Positions 33,266-42,110 of a stretch of 64,000 nt of DNA are shown here, one piece after another. The translations under genes and the position numbers were made by a program. This stretch comes from Sulfuricurvum sp. PC08-66 (GTDB lineage Bacteria; Campylobacterota; Campylobacteria; Campylobacterales; Sulfurimonadaceae). The notes under the pieces were generated by a model, which was not told where the DNA came from, searched no databases, and was given only the letters and a program-made list of their open reading frames with translations. Location: assembly GCA_000830255.1 (NCBI GenBank), contig JQIT01000006.1, positions 124,001-188,000 on the forward strand. The letters are read 5' to 3'. Positions within the stretch are counted from its first letter, which is position 1. Every line of letters begins with the position of its first letter.

Positions 33266-34677
33266 GCAGTACTCTCAAACCGCAGCTCTCCTATGAAATA
33301 GCGACCTACACCCTCCCCTCGACCCTGCATGAGCGCAACCTCGATGGCCTACTAACCCGTCTAGACCATCACATGATGATTTTGCGCAGTATGCAAGTGC
33401 GCGGTGTGGCGCTTTCGTTTCGAGAGGTACCCGAACTCAACGAAAAGGGTATCAAAGCAATTGTGGAGCATTTGAGCACTTTTCACACCAAAGTACGCGC
33501 CTATGTGAGTCTCATCGAGTACAGCAGTGCGCAATATATGCAGTTCATCCCCCACATCGAAAACTCTCCCGTGGCGCTTTTCAAAACCATCGATATTATG
33601 GCGCTTGCCATAGGTACGAGCAAAGTGCGCCCCTACTCTCCTGTACTGCTCTACATGAAAAACCCCAAAGAGCGTCAAAGTTTCGCCTCCTACCTCATCA
33701 ACAAAAACTTTTTTGTTATCCAAGTGACAGGTGCAGGCGCTTTTAAAAAACGGCTCGAAAAGCGCGACTACTTCGATGCCATCGTCACCGAAAGCTACAT
33801 GAGCAATGTCCACGACGAGGTCAATATCACCTACAAAGAGGGCATCTACTACTACACCTTCAAAGGCTCTCTGACAGAGACGGTCAAACAGTACATCGAC
33901 CTCACCCACTATGCACACCGTCTCAAAATGGGGCATAAATTTTTCGTCTTTGACGTAGGCAGGGTCTTTCACCTCTCTATCCATGTCGCTCAACTCATCG
34001 CCACCCTCGATGAGTACGCCACCAAAGCCAAAGCGCACATCGGACTCATCAATCTGGACAAAAACCGTATCGATTCCAATGCACTCACGCGCCTCAACAA
34101 CAGCCATATTTGGCTCTACGAAGATTTGGCGCATGTCCTTGAAGACCCCGATGTAGAGGAGCTTCGCAACAGCTATCGACCCCGCACGACCGAGGGGCTC
34201 TCCAAAGAGCTTTTGGGATTGATGGGTTCACTCGAAAAGACGCTGTTAGCGACACTGGGTGCTTATGGCATCCAAAACAGTCAAAAAATGGGTGCCAAAA
34301 CCTACGGGCTCGATGAGCTAGAGCGTCTCAAACCCCTCATCATCACACACATCAGTTTTGAGGCGGACTATGAGGGGCACCTCTATTTTCTCTTCGCCCA
34401 AAAGAGCGTCGAGATGATTTTGCACCATGTTTTGGGCGGTATCGACAATTTCGAGGGGGAGGATTTCTTGGATGCGATGAACGAGTTTGTCAACACCGTC
34501 GCAGGAAAGCTCAAAACCACCCTAAGCGACCAACAAATGTGTATTGAGTTTAGCCTCCCCAACTCCTATGCGCTCTTGACCGACACTATCGACCCTTCAC
34601 GCACCCAAAAAGCGGTCGTCACCACCTTCGAAGCCAAAGAGAGCACCTTCTACTGTGCGATGACGCACCCCTTTTAA
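33262..34677 (+). CDS. STAS-like and CheX-like fusion protein
   Basis: The 471-residue protein seems to hold two STAS-like segments in the first two thirds (for example RGVALSFREVPELNEKGIKAI and KMGHKFFVFDVGRVFHLSIH) and a CheX/CheC-like domain at about 340-460. The latter shows EDFLDAMNEFVNTVAGKLKTTL, the N-rich helix of the CheX phosphatase family. CheX removes phosphate from CheY in chemotaxis; activity here is not shown. It starts with GTG in the CvpA stop and converges on the membrane HD-GYP gene, overlapping its stop by four bases. Confidence 0.6.
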   Translation: MSSTLKPQLSYEIATYTLPSTLHERNLDGLLTRLDHHMMILRSMQVRGVALSFREVPELNEKGIKAIVEHLSTFHTKVRAYVSLIEYSSAQYMQFIPHIENSPVALFKTIDIMALAIGTSKVRPYSPVLLYMKNPKERQSFASYLINKNFFVIQVTGAGAFKKRLEKRDYFDAIVTESYMSNVHDEVNITYKEGIYYYTFKGSLTETVKQYIDLTHYAHRLKMGHKFFVFDVGRVFHLSIHVAQLIATLDEYATKAKAHIGLINLDKNRIDSNALTRLNNSHIWLYEDLAHVLEDPDVEELRNSYRPRTTEGLSKELLGLMGSLEKTLLATLGAYGIQNSQKMGAKTYGLDELERLKPLIITHISFEADYEGHLYFLFAQKSVEMILHHVLGGIDNFEGEDFLDAMNEFVNTVAGKLKTTLSDQQMCIEFSLPNSYALLTDTIDPSRTQKAVVTTFEAKESTFYCAMTHPF

Positions 34678-36164
34678 AAGGTGTCTGCCAACTGCGCTCT
34701 AATGGTCGCAATCTCCTCCCACTGCACAAAAAAGAGCTCGATCAGTTTGGGGTCAAAATGGCGACCACTTTGCTCTCTAAAAAAAGCAAAAATCTCTGCA
34801 TCACTCCACGCTTTTTTGTAGACGCGGTCACTGCCCAAGGCATCGAAAACATCTACCACCGCAGTGATACGCCCCTCAATAGGAATCGCCTCCCCTATGA
34901 GACCTTGAGGGTAGCCTGAACCATCCCACTTTTCGTGGTGCGTGTGTGCCACTATCGCGGCGGTTTGTAGCAGTGGTCGATGCGAATAGGCAAGCATCTC
35001 GTACCCTAATGATGCGTGGCGTTTCATCACCTCAAACTCTTCGGGGGTGAGTTTGGCAGGTTTGTTGAGAATCGTATCTGGGATGGCTACTTTGCCTATA
35101 TCGTGCATAGGGCTAGCCTCTTGCAGGCGTAGTGCCGCCTCTTCATCGAGTCCATACGCTTTGGCTAGGAGGTAACTGTAGCGCGCCACACGTCGTACAT
35201 GGTTGCCTGTCTCTTGACTACGACTCTCCCCAATGGCACCCATGGTAAGCACGACCTCTTTTTGGGTATCGACAATTTCGCTGTTGAGTAGCGCAATATG
35301 ACGTGCCATACGATTGATACGCTCCATGAGATTGCCTAGCTCATCGATACTGGTCACGCGCAATGAAATAGCAAAATCTCCATGTTTGATAGCCTCTGTT
35401 GCCTTTTGAAGCTTAGCAAGAGAGGTAGAAAAGCCCATCGTCACCAACCGCGTAAGCACAATACCTATGACCACAAGCATTCCAATAAAAAGGGCTAGCA
35501 TGGTGTACTGCTGGGTCGAAAACTGTGTACTTTGTGTAGCGTACAAGTAGTAGACCATCCCGCCAAAGGTTGCTAACGGGAAAAGCCCCACAGCACTATA
35601 ATAGATGACCATTTTACGCCCTAGCGATAGCTCAGCGCCACGTTTGAGATATTCGAGTCGATTTTGGGGCAAGAGTCGCGCAATAAAATAGTCCTTGTTG
35701 GCAAAATCGAGCACGAAATAGGTAATGGCATACGCCGCCAAAGCGGTAATAAGCTGCTCAAAAATACTCAAATAGACGAAGGTGTTGTAGGGCAAATCGT
35801 AGTACCAAAAATAACCTATTAACTGTGCAACAGAGAAGAGCCACGCCGCCATTGCAATCATGGCTGAGATAGAGGGCACATGCACGATAATCATCTTGAC
35901 ACGCTTGGTGATACGAGGGTTTGCCATAAAAAGCACGCGGTACGCATCCCAAAAGAGAAGTAGCGTCAATGCAATAGCAAACAAAAAGGGGGTATAGACC
36001 AAAAAACCCTCATTGACTATCATCAGTTCGTTGCTCACATCGATGCCCTGATTGACAAAAATAGCACCAAAAAAGTAGAGCAGTGTCACCGCAAAGAGAC
36101 TTGCGCCATTGGTCACCAACGAAACAAAAATAAAATAACCCAAAAGCTTCCAACGCATACGCAA
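34674..36164 (-). CDS. Membrane HD-GYP protein with HAMP
   Basis: This 496-residue protein has about six membrane helices in its first half (to about 243), a HAMP domain (about 244-295), a short coiled coil and an HD-GYP domain (about 300-490). The catalytic HD pair is at 354-355 and GYP at 417-419 (DGSGYP), with HH at 409-410. It probably degrades cyclic di-GMP in response to a membrane or periplasmic signal. The HD-GYP domain is closely similar to that of the protein at 5251-6030, including the TMGAIGESRS lead-in, so they are probably paralogues. Confidence 0.88.
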   Translation of the reverse strand: MRMRWKLLGYFIFVSLVTNGASLFAVTLLYFFGAIFVNQGIDVSNELMIVNEGFLVYTPFLFAIALTLLLFWDAYRVLFMANPRITKRVKMIIVHVPSISAMIAMAAWLFSVAQLIGYFWYYDLPYNTFVYLSIFEQLITALAAYAITYFVLDFANKDYFIARLLPQNRLEYLKRGAELSLGRKMVIYYSAVGLFPLATFGGMVYYLYATQSTQFSTQQYTMLALFIGMLVVIGIVLTRLVTMGFSTSLAKLQKATEAIKHGDFAISLRVTSIDELGNLMERINRMARHIALLNSEIVDTQKEVVLTMGAIGESRSQETGNHVRRVARYSYLLAKAYGLDEEAALRLQEASPMHDIGKVAIPDTILNKPAKLTPEEFEVMKRHASLGYEMLAYSHRPLLQTAAIVAHTHHEKWDGSGYPQGLIGEAIPIEGRITAVVDVFDALGSDRVYKKAWSDAEIFAFFREQSGRHFDPKLIELFFVQWEEIATIRAQLADTF

Positions 36165-36223
36165 CCTTTTTGTAACGATTCGAGGCTACAATTATTACAC
36201 ATATCCTCAACAAGGCGGTTACT

Positions 36224-37681
36224 ATGAAGAGTGTTGTCATTATTGGTGCAGGATTGGGTGGGCTTACTAGCGGTGCACTCTTGGCAAAAGCGGGCTATCA
36301 CGTGACGGTTTTGGAGCAGCATACGCAAGTAGGTGGATGTGCGACGACCTATCCTCGTGCGCCCCATTTTCGCGCTGAAGTGGGACTGCACATGATGAAC
36401 TCCCCTTTTGAAGAGGATACCCTACACGATGTGCTCGCCTCTTTGGGGGTCTTTGAGGTTATAGAGTTTGTCGAGGTGCCTGAGTTTTTTTCTCTGCACT
36501 ATGAAGGGGGCAGTTTCACCATGCCCTTTGGTGTCGATGAGGCTATCGAGGCGATGCAAGAGGCTTTTCCCCAAGAGCGCGATGCGATAGCTCAAATGTT
36601 CGCCGATTTTGCCACTATCGAGGAGGCACTCAACGGTTTGGGTAAGCTTAGTTGGCAGGACATTTTCAAAGCCTTCGGCTACATCCGTACCATCCTGCGC
36701 CACTACAAACGCGACGCGCAAAGCTACATCGATGACCTTTTTGACGACCCTATGCTCAAAAAAATGCTCTTCGCTAATGTCGCTTATTACCATGACAAAC
36801 CCCAAGAACTAAGCCTACTCTACTTCGTCATGGCGCAATACAGTTTCATCAAATATGGTGGCTACTTCATCAAAGGTGGCTCGCAAGTATTGAGCAACTA
36901 TCTAGCAAGCATCATCGAAGCGCACGGTGGAGAGGTGCGCACCAAAACCCTCGTCACTGCCATCGATGTCCAAAACACCAAAGCGACCTTGGTACGCGCC
37001 AAACACAAGGGTAATACGCTCTCTTTCCAAGCCGATTGGGTACTCTCTAATGCCTCACCACACGATGTTTATGGCACCCTACTGCCACGCGACTACTACG
37101 ACACCTCTATCGATAAGCTCCAAAACTCCATCTCACTGCTGACCATCTACCTAGGCTTCACCGTCAACCTCAAAACTCACTACGGCACACGCCCCTACAC
37201 CATCGGTATCGCCGTACCCAAATGCGACGATGCCCTTTTGAGCCGCGATTTTGGCTTCACCGATTATGCGCAAATCGAGAGCGGTTTGTGTGGCGAACAC
37301 CACAGCGTAGGCACCATTTCGATGGTGGGATATATCCAAGAGTGGGAGCATCTAGACGAAGCTACCTACGAAGCGACCAAGCAAAAGGTGCTTGCACACA
37401 CCCTCGAAAAACTTGACGCATACTATCCAGATATAGCGCGCTATGTCGCCTTCGCCGATGTGGGGACACCCCGCACAATGCGCCGCTATCTACACACCCC
37501 TCACGGTGAGGTCTACGGTTTTGCCCCTACTCCTATGCAAGTGGCACGGCGCTTCTCTTTCCACTCCAAAACGGTCAAAAACCTACGCTTTGTAGGGGCA
37601 TGGAGTTTTGGCGGAGGCTTCTCTCCTGCAATCATGTCGGGCTATAACAGCATCAAGGATTTGGTCAAGAAGCTCTCCTAA
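36224..37681 (+). CDS. CrtI-like FAD oxidoreductase
   Basis: The 485-residue flavoprotein starts MKSVVIIGAGLGGLTSGALLAKAGY, an FAD/NAD-binding fold, and ends with GAWSFGGGFSPAIMSGYNSIKDL, the C-terminal FAD-site motif of phytoene desaturase-like enzymes. The family includes carotenoid desaturases, isomerases and all-trans-retinol saturases. No carotenoid gene cluster lies nearby, so the substrate is unknown. It is divergent from the membrane HD-GYP gene. Confidence 0.8.
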   Translation: MKSVVIIGAGLGGLTSGALLAKAGYHVTVLEQHTQVGGCATTYPRAPHFRAEVGLHMMNSPFEEDTLHDVLASLGVFEVIEFVEVPEFFSLHYEGGSFTMPFGVDEAIEAMQEAFPQERDAIAQMFADFATIEEALNGLGKLSWQDIFKAFGYIRTILRHYKRDAQSYIDDLFDDPMLKKMLFANVAYYHDKPQELSLLYFVMAQYSFIKYGGYFIKGGSQVLSNYLASIIEAHGGEVRTKTLVTAIDVQNTKATLVRAKHKGNTLSFQADWVLSNASPHDVYGTLLPRDYYDTSIDKLQNSISLLTIYLGFTVNLKTHYGTRPYTIGIAVPKCDDALLSRDFGFTDYAQIESGLCGEHHSVGTISMVGYIQEWEHLDEATYEATKQKVLAHTLEKLDAYYPDIARYVAFADVGTPRTMRRYLHTPHGEVYGFAPTPMQVARRFSFHSKTVKNLRFVGAWSFGGGFSPAIMSGYNSIKDLVKKLS

Positions 37682-37691
37682 GAGAAACTTT

Positions 37692-37722
37692 TTGATACCA
37701 TCTTGATACCCTTTTGTATACC
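37692..37722 (+). promoter_or_regulatory. Direct-repeat operator-like promoter of the potassium operon
   Basis: TTGATACC occurs at 37692-37699 and 37703-37710, exactly 11 bp apart, and TTGTATACC starts at 37714, another 11 bp on. The last contains a -10-like TATACC (37717-37722). OmpR-type regulators such as KdpE bind direct repeats at about one helical turn, so this is a good site for the response regulator encoded downstream. Confidence 0.55.
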
Positions 37723-37752
37723 ATGCGGCACTTCACCTTCGAGGAGTCTGCA

Positions 37753-37851
37753 ATGAGTGATGGTTGGGTTTTATTCCTAGAGAGTGCGACTATAGTTGTG
37801 TTAGTAGTCATTCTCTTCGTTCGTATGGCTTACGTCAATTACAAAGAGTAA
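37753..37851 (+). CDS. 32-residue single-helix membrane micro-protein
   Basis: An ATG at 37753, six nt after GAGGAG, opens a frame of 32 residues: a short polar start, one membrane helix (about residues 6-24, with TIVVLVVILFV), and a basic/polar tail ending YKE. It ends two nt before the sensor-kinase GTG. It resembles KdpF in size and shape but not enough to call it. Its place at the head of a KdpDE-like/KtrBA operon suggests a small subunit or sensor-control peptide. Confidence 0.65.
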   Translation: MSDGWVLFLESATIVVLVVILFVRMAYVNYKE

Positions 37852-37853
37852 AA

Positions 37854-38867
37854 GTGATTCAACGCTCCTATTTTTTAGCGCTGCTACTTCTGCTTGGCAT
37901 TACCTTGGTAAGCCAACTTTTTCGCACGCAATTGGAGCTTATCAACATCGCTCTCATACACATGGTGCCTATCATCACCATCGCCCTTCGTGGCAATATG
38001 CGCGCTACGATGCTTATCACTACCCTTTCGGTGGTGCTTTTTGACCTTTTGTATGTGCCGCCGCAATACAGCTTCAATGTCCATGACCTCATCTATATCT
38101 GGAGTTTTATACTCTTCTACGTGGTGGGCTACATCATCACCCTCCAAGCCCAACGTATCCACGCGCACGAAATCAAAACGATGCTCCTCAACACCCTCTC
38201 GCACGACCTCAAAACCCCGCTCTCCTCGATATTGGGCAACGCCTCGCTGTTGCTCTCACAACCCAAGCTCGATGCCACCACCCAACACGAAAGCCTCTCC
38301 AATCTCTACGAATCGGCTCAACGCATGGACAGGCTCATCGCTACACTCCTTGATAATGCACGCTTGCAACATCAGCAAACTGCCCTGCCCAAAGAGTGGT
38401 GCGATATCGAGGATTTGGTGGGAGTGGCTATCGCGGAGTTTCACTCTATCGAGAAGCGCAAACGTCTGCATGTCCATGTCGATACACCGATGACCCTTTT
38501 TTGGGGGGATGGCGCACTCTTGACGCGCCTACTGGTCAATCTCATGGACAACGCTTTTAAATACTCCTATGCATCACGCCCTATTTTGTTGCGCCTCTCC
38601 TCGACACCCCAAACGATAGAGTTGAGCTTGTGCAACAGTTGTGCGCCCCTTGCTCAAAAGGAGCTAGACGCGATGTTCGGGCACTTTTATCGACTCGATA
38701 ATACCGCAGACATCAGTGGCAATGGCATAGGATTGGCTATTTGCAAGGAGATTGTCCAAGCACACACAGGCACTATCCAAGCCTACAATCGACATGACGG
38801 TATCTGTATCGATGTGACACTGCCCCTTTTGCGTCACCCTATCGATGCTATCAAGGCACTCTCATGA
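37854..38867 (+). CDS. KdpD C-terminal-like sensor histidine kinase
   Basis: I take the GTG at 37854, giving 337 residues (VIQRSYFLALL); an upstream start would overlap the micro-protein. A DUF4118-type four-helix membrane domain (about 8-105) is followed by HisKA (TLSHDLKTPL, phospho-histidine about 125) and HATPase (NLMDNAFKYS, GNGIGLAICKEI). KdpD has the same C-terminal layout, but here the large N-terminal KdpD/Usp region is absent. It probably senses potassium or osmotic stress. The response regulator overlaps by four bases (ATGA). Confidence 0.85.
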   Translation: MIQRSYFLALLLLLGITLVSQLFRTQLELINIALIHMVPIITIALRGNMRATMLITTLSVVLFDLLYVPPQYSFNVHDLIYIWSFILFYVVGYIITLQAQRIHAHEIKTMLLNTLSHDLKTPLSSILGNASLLLSQPKLDATTQHESLSNLYESAQRMDRLIATLLDNARLQHQQTALPKEWCDIEDLVGVAIAEFHSIEKRKRLHVHVDTPMTLFWGDGALLTRLLVNLMDNAFKYSYASRPILLRLSSTPQTIELSLCNSCAPLAQKELDAMFGHFYRLDNTADISGNGIGLAICKEIVQAHTGTIQAYNRHDGICIDVTLPLLRHPIDAIKALS

Positions 38868-39556
38868 TGCCCACGACCCTTATCATCGAGGATGATGAAT
38901 CTATTGCGCTACTCATTGGACGCACCATCGCATCGATGGGAGGCTCCACGGCCATCGCCAAAAGCAAAAGCGAAGCACTCACACTCCTCTCCCAACACGC
39001 CATCGGACTTATCCTGCTCGATTTGGGACTGCCTGACGGCGATGGCAAGGAGCTTATCAAAATGCTACGCCCCACCAACACCACGCCCATCATCGTCATC
39101 TCAGCACGTAGTGACGAAAAAGAGATTGTCACCTCGCTCGATTGGGGTGCGGACGACTATGTGACCAAACCCTTTTCAATACACGAACTCATGGCGCGTG
39201 TTCGCTCGGTACAGCGTCGACTGGTCGCACCTGTGGCTATCGAGAAGCTCTCCTATTGCAATGCGCTCTCACTCGACCACGAAAGTCACACCGCCTTTTT
39301 GCACAGTGAACCGCTCAAACTCACCCCTACAGAATTTTCGCTCTTAGCCTATCTGATGCTACACCCCAACCGCGTCCTCACCCACGCCCAACTGCTACGC
39401 GAAGTGTGGGGCATAGGGTACCAACAGGAGATGCAATATCTACGCACCTATATCAATATCCTGCGCAAAAAAATCGAACCCAACCCTACCCAGCCCCACT
39501 ACATTCGTACCGAAATGGGTATTGGATACCGTTTTTATTGCCATTTTGAAAAATAG
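38864..39556 (+). CDS. KdpE-like OmpR-family response regulator
   Basis: The 230-residue protein has a receiver (about 1-115: IIEDDES acidic pair, phospho-acceptor LLDLGLP, K in TKPF) and a winged-helix DNA-binding domain (about 130-226: LTPTEFSLLAYLM, LLREVWGIGY, RTEMGIGYRF). Its partner is the KdpD-like kinase encoded just upstream. It is expected to bind the 11-bp-spaced repeats at 37692. The downstream genes are KtrB and KtrA, not KdpFABC. Confidence 0.88.
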   Translation: MMPTTLIIEDDESIALLIGRTIASMGGSTAIAKSKSEALTLLSQHAIGLILLDLGLPDGDGKELIKMLRPTNTTPIIVISARSDEKEIVTSLDWGADDYVTKPFSIHELMARVRSVQRRLVAPVAIEKLSYCNALSLDHESHTAFLHSEPLKLTPTEFSLLAYLMLHPNRVLTHAQLLREVWGIGYQQEMQYLRTYINILRKKIEPNPTQPHYIRTEMGIGYRFYCHFEK

Positions 39557-39568
39557 GAAAGAGAGAAG

Positions 39569-40891
39569 ATGCACACACAAGAGATAAGACTTATCGTTGT
39601 AAGCTTTTTGGGGCTTATCGTATTGGGGACGCTACTACTGCTTCTGCCCATTTCGCACTATGGGACGCTGGGTTTCGTCGATGCGCTTTTCACCTCTACC
39701 TCCGCGGTATGCGTGACAGGTCTCATCGTCAAAGATACGAGTGCCGATTTTACTCTTTTTGGGCAGGGAGTCATTATGGTGCTCATTCAGCTAGGAGGTC
39801 TTGGGTATATGACCGCTGTGACCTTCGTGGCAGTCATGCGTAGACAAAAAATTGGTCACCGCGACCGCCTCATCCTCAAAGAGTCGCTCAACTACCCTGG
39901 TATGACGGGATTGGTGCGCTTTCTCAAAATTGTTTTTGCTTCGATATTTCTCATCGAGCTTATCGGTTTTGCACTTTTGTCGCTACGCTTTTGGGTCGAT
40001 ATGCCCGCCCCGCAAGCGCTTTGGTTTGGGCTGTTTCATGCGATTTCTGCTTTTAACAATGCAGGCTTTTCGCTCTTTAGCGACAATATGATGGGGTATC
40101 GAGGCGACCTCTTGGTCAATGTGGTAGTGCCTATGTTGGTCATCTTGGGAGGGTTAGGCTATTTGGTGCTCATCGATGGCTATCACTATACACGTGGAGA
40201 GATTTTGCGCCTATCGACACACACCAAAATCGTCCTCACCATGAGTGCGGTGCTGATACTCTTGGGGATGTTTTTGCTTTTGAGTTTGGAGTGGGAGCAC
40301 GCCTTGGCAGGCTTGCCGTGGCATGAGAAGGTCATGGCGGCGTGGTTCGCCTCGGTCAATTACCGCACTTCAGGCTTCAACTCCATCGATTTATCGACAC
40401 TCACCGATGCCAATCTCTTCTTCTCCACCTTTTTTATGATGGTGGGAGGCGGACCTGGGGGCACCGCAGGCGGTATCAAGGTGACCGCCTTGGCACTGGT
40501 CGTCTTGGGCGTATGGTACAACCTACGCGGTCAAACCCATGCCCATATTTTCAAACGCTCCATCTCCTCCGAGCTTATCAACAAAGCCTACACGGTTGTA
40601 TTCATCGCGACGCTCTATGTCGTCCTCTCGACAATATGGCTCAGCGAAATCGAGCGTCAAACCTTTTTGCCCACGCTCTTTGAGGTCTGCTCCGCGTTTG
40701 GGACGGTGGGACTCTCTACGGGCAATGGAGGGGTGTTGAGTTTTAGTGCGCTTTTTAGCGACATGGGCAAAGGAGCAATTATTTTGTTGATGTTTTTGGG
40801 GCGTATTGGCGTTTTTGCCTTTACGGTCGTCATCGTTCGTGCGGCTATCGAGAGCCGTATTACCTACACAGAAGGAAAGGTCGTATTATGA
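39569..40891 (+). CDS. ktrB: KtrB-type potassium uptake protein
   Basis: KtrB forms the membrane channel of a Ktr potassium system driven by sodium or protons. The 440-residue protein shows the four pore repeats typical of TrkH/KtrB: SAVCVTGLIVK, SAFNNAGFSLF, NYRTSGFNSID and GTVGLSTGN. The size suits KtrB rather than the longer TrkH. It follows the KdpE-like gene by 12 nt and overlaps KtrA by four bases, so the KtrA ring protein next to it is its regulator. Confidence 0.9.
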   Translation: MHTQEIRLIVVSFLGLIVLGTLLLLLPISHYGTLGFVDALFTSTSAVCVTGLIVKDTSADFTLFGQGVIMVLIQLGGLGYMTAVTFVAVMRRQKIGHRDRLILKESLNYPGMTGLVRFLKIVFASIFLIELIGFALLSLRFWVDMPAPQALWFGLFHAISAFNNAGFSLFSDNMMGYRGDLLVNVVVPMLVILGGLGYLVLIDGYHYTRGEILRLSTHTKIVLTMSAVLILLGMFLLLSLEWEHALAGLPWHEKVMAAWFASVNYRTSGFNSIDLSTLTDANLFFSTFFMMVGGGPGGTAGGIKVTALALVVLGVWYNLRGQTHAHIFKRSISSELINKAYTVVFIATLYVVLSTIWLSEIERQTFLPTLFEVCSAFGTVGLSTGNGGVLSFSALFSDMGKGAIILLMFLGRIGVFAFTVVIVRAAIESRITYTEGKVVL

Positions 40892-41544
40892 AAAAAGAGA
40901 GTTTTGCCGTCATCGGTCAAGGTAAATTTGGGTATCACGTCGCCAAAGGGTTGGCGCAACAAGGACTGCACGTCGTAGCTATCGACCGTAGCGAAGAGGC
41001 ACTACGCGAAATCAATGAGTTTGTCGCCGAAGCGATTATCATGGATGCCACTGATATCAAGGCGCTCCAAGAGGCGGGCATAGGGCAAGTCGATGTGGCA
41101 GTAGTGAGCATCGGTGAAAATATCGAGGCGAGTATCCTCACCGTCATGGCACTCAAAGAGCTAGGCGTAGCTACCGTCGTAGCCAAAGCTATCACCCACA
41201 TCCACGGTCAAATCCTCTCCAAACTCGGCGCCTCCAAAGTCATCTACCCCGAAAAAGAGACCGCCAAACGTGTGGTCAAAAAATTAGTGCAAAACATCCA
41301 CTACGAGACCATCGATCTCTCTATCACGATGAAAATCGCCAAGATGACGGTGCCCACGATATGGGTAGGCACCTCGATACTCTCTCCACTTTTTAGCGAA
41401 ACGTATGAAGTCAAACCCATCGCCTACAAACACCAAGGCATCTGGCACACCTCTTTTGAGGAGGATACCATTCTCGAAACAGGCGACATTATCGTCGTGA
41501 TTGGCAACAATGCCCATGTCGAGGCACTGAGCAAAAAGGTCTAG
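40888..41544 (+). CDS. ktrA: KtrA-type cytosolic regulatory subunit
   Basis: The 218-residue protein is a single RCK_N plus RCK_C unit: VIGQGKFGYHVAKGLAQQG (NAD/ATP-binding GxGxxG near 9-14) and a C-terminal TrkA-C domain (about 135-215). KtrA forms the nucleotide-gated ring on KtrB. Its start overlaps the KtrB stop by four bases, and its stop overlaps the convergent NUDIX gene. The pairing with KdpDE-like control is unusual. Confidence 0.9.
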   Translation: MKKESFAVIGQGKFGYHVAKGLAQQGLHVVAIDRSEEALREINEFVAEAIIMDATDIKALQEAGIGQVDVAVVSIGENIEASILTVMALKELGVATVVAKAITHIHGQILSKLGASKVIYPEKETAKRVVKKLVQNIHYETIDLSITMKIAKMTVPTIWVGTSILSPLFSETYEVKPIAYKHQGIWHTSFEEDTILETGDIIVVIGNNAHVEALSKKV

Positions 41545-42110
41545 TACTTATCTCTACCCAAAAACCACTCAAAGGCGAACATCAGCCCAGGGGTTTTGAC
41601 CTTGGTCTCATCGAAGATAAAATCGTGTGCATCATCGACGAAAAGCTCCACCACCTCGATAGCCTCGATATCGACACCGCCCCCTGCACTCACGCGCATC
41701 GACTCATCGACGGTGGCAAAAAAGAGGGTCTGCTTAGCCCCTGCAAACCCCACCGCAGTATAGAACGAGGTCACATGCTCGATAGCGTCGAGTGGCACAT
41801 CGAAGCCACACTCTTCATGAATCTCTTCGCGTGCTACTTGCGTCAATGAAGCCCCCTCTTTGTCGCAAATGCCCGCACACAATTCGTAGGTGAAACCGTC
41901 GCCGTTGGAGAGGTAGACCGCTGGACGAAACTGCTTTACCAAGACAAAGGTGTGGTGCTCTTGGTGATAGAGCAGTATGGCGACACTGTCGTGTACGTGT
42001 GCTATCTCCCATGTCTTGTCGATGCCCTCTTGGGTGTAGTGCATACGGTTGACTTTGACATATTTGGGGTTGTCACACGGTTTGAGTTCGATGTTTTGGA
42101 TATTTCTCAT
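41541..42110 (-). CDS. NUDIX hydrolase, probably nucleoside-diphosphate-sugar type
   Basis: This 189-residue enzyme hydrolyses a nucleoside diphosphate linked to another group. The NUDIX box appears as GICDKEGASLTQVAREEIHEECGF, and the preceding FVLVKQFRPAVYL is like NUDT14-type UDP-sugar or ADP-ribose pyrophosphatases. Substrate is not decided by sequence alone. The start overlaps the stop of the GGDEF-EAL gene by four bases (ATGA), putting it in an operon with a c-di-GMP enzyme and a binding lipoprotein. Confidence 0.85.
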   Translation of the reverse strand: MRNIQNIELKPCDNPKYVKVNRMHYTQEGIDKTWEIAHVHDSVAILLYHQEHHTFVLVKQFRPAVYLSNGDGFTYELCAGICDKEGASLTQVAREEIHEECGFDVPLDAIEHVTSFYTAVGFAGAKQTLFFATVDESMRVSAGGGVDIEAIEVVELFVDDAHDFIFDETKVKTPGLMFAFEWFLGRDKY

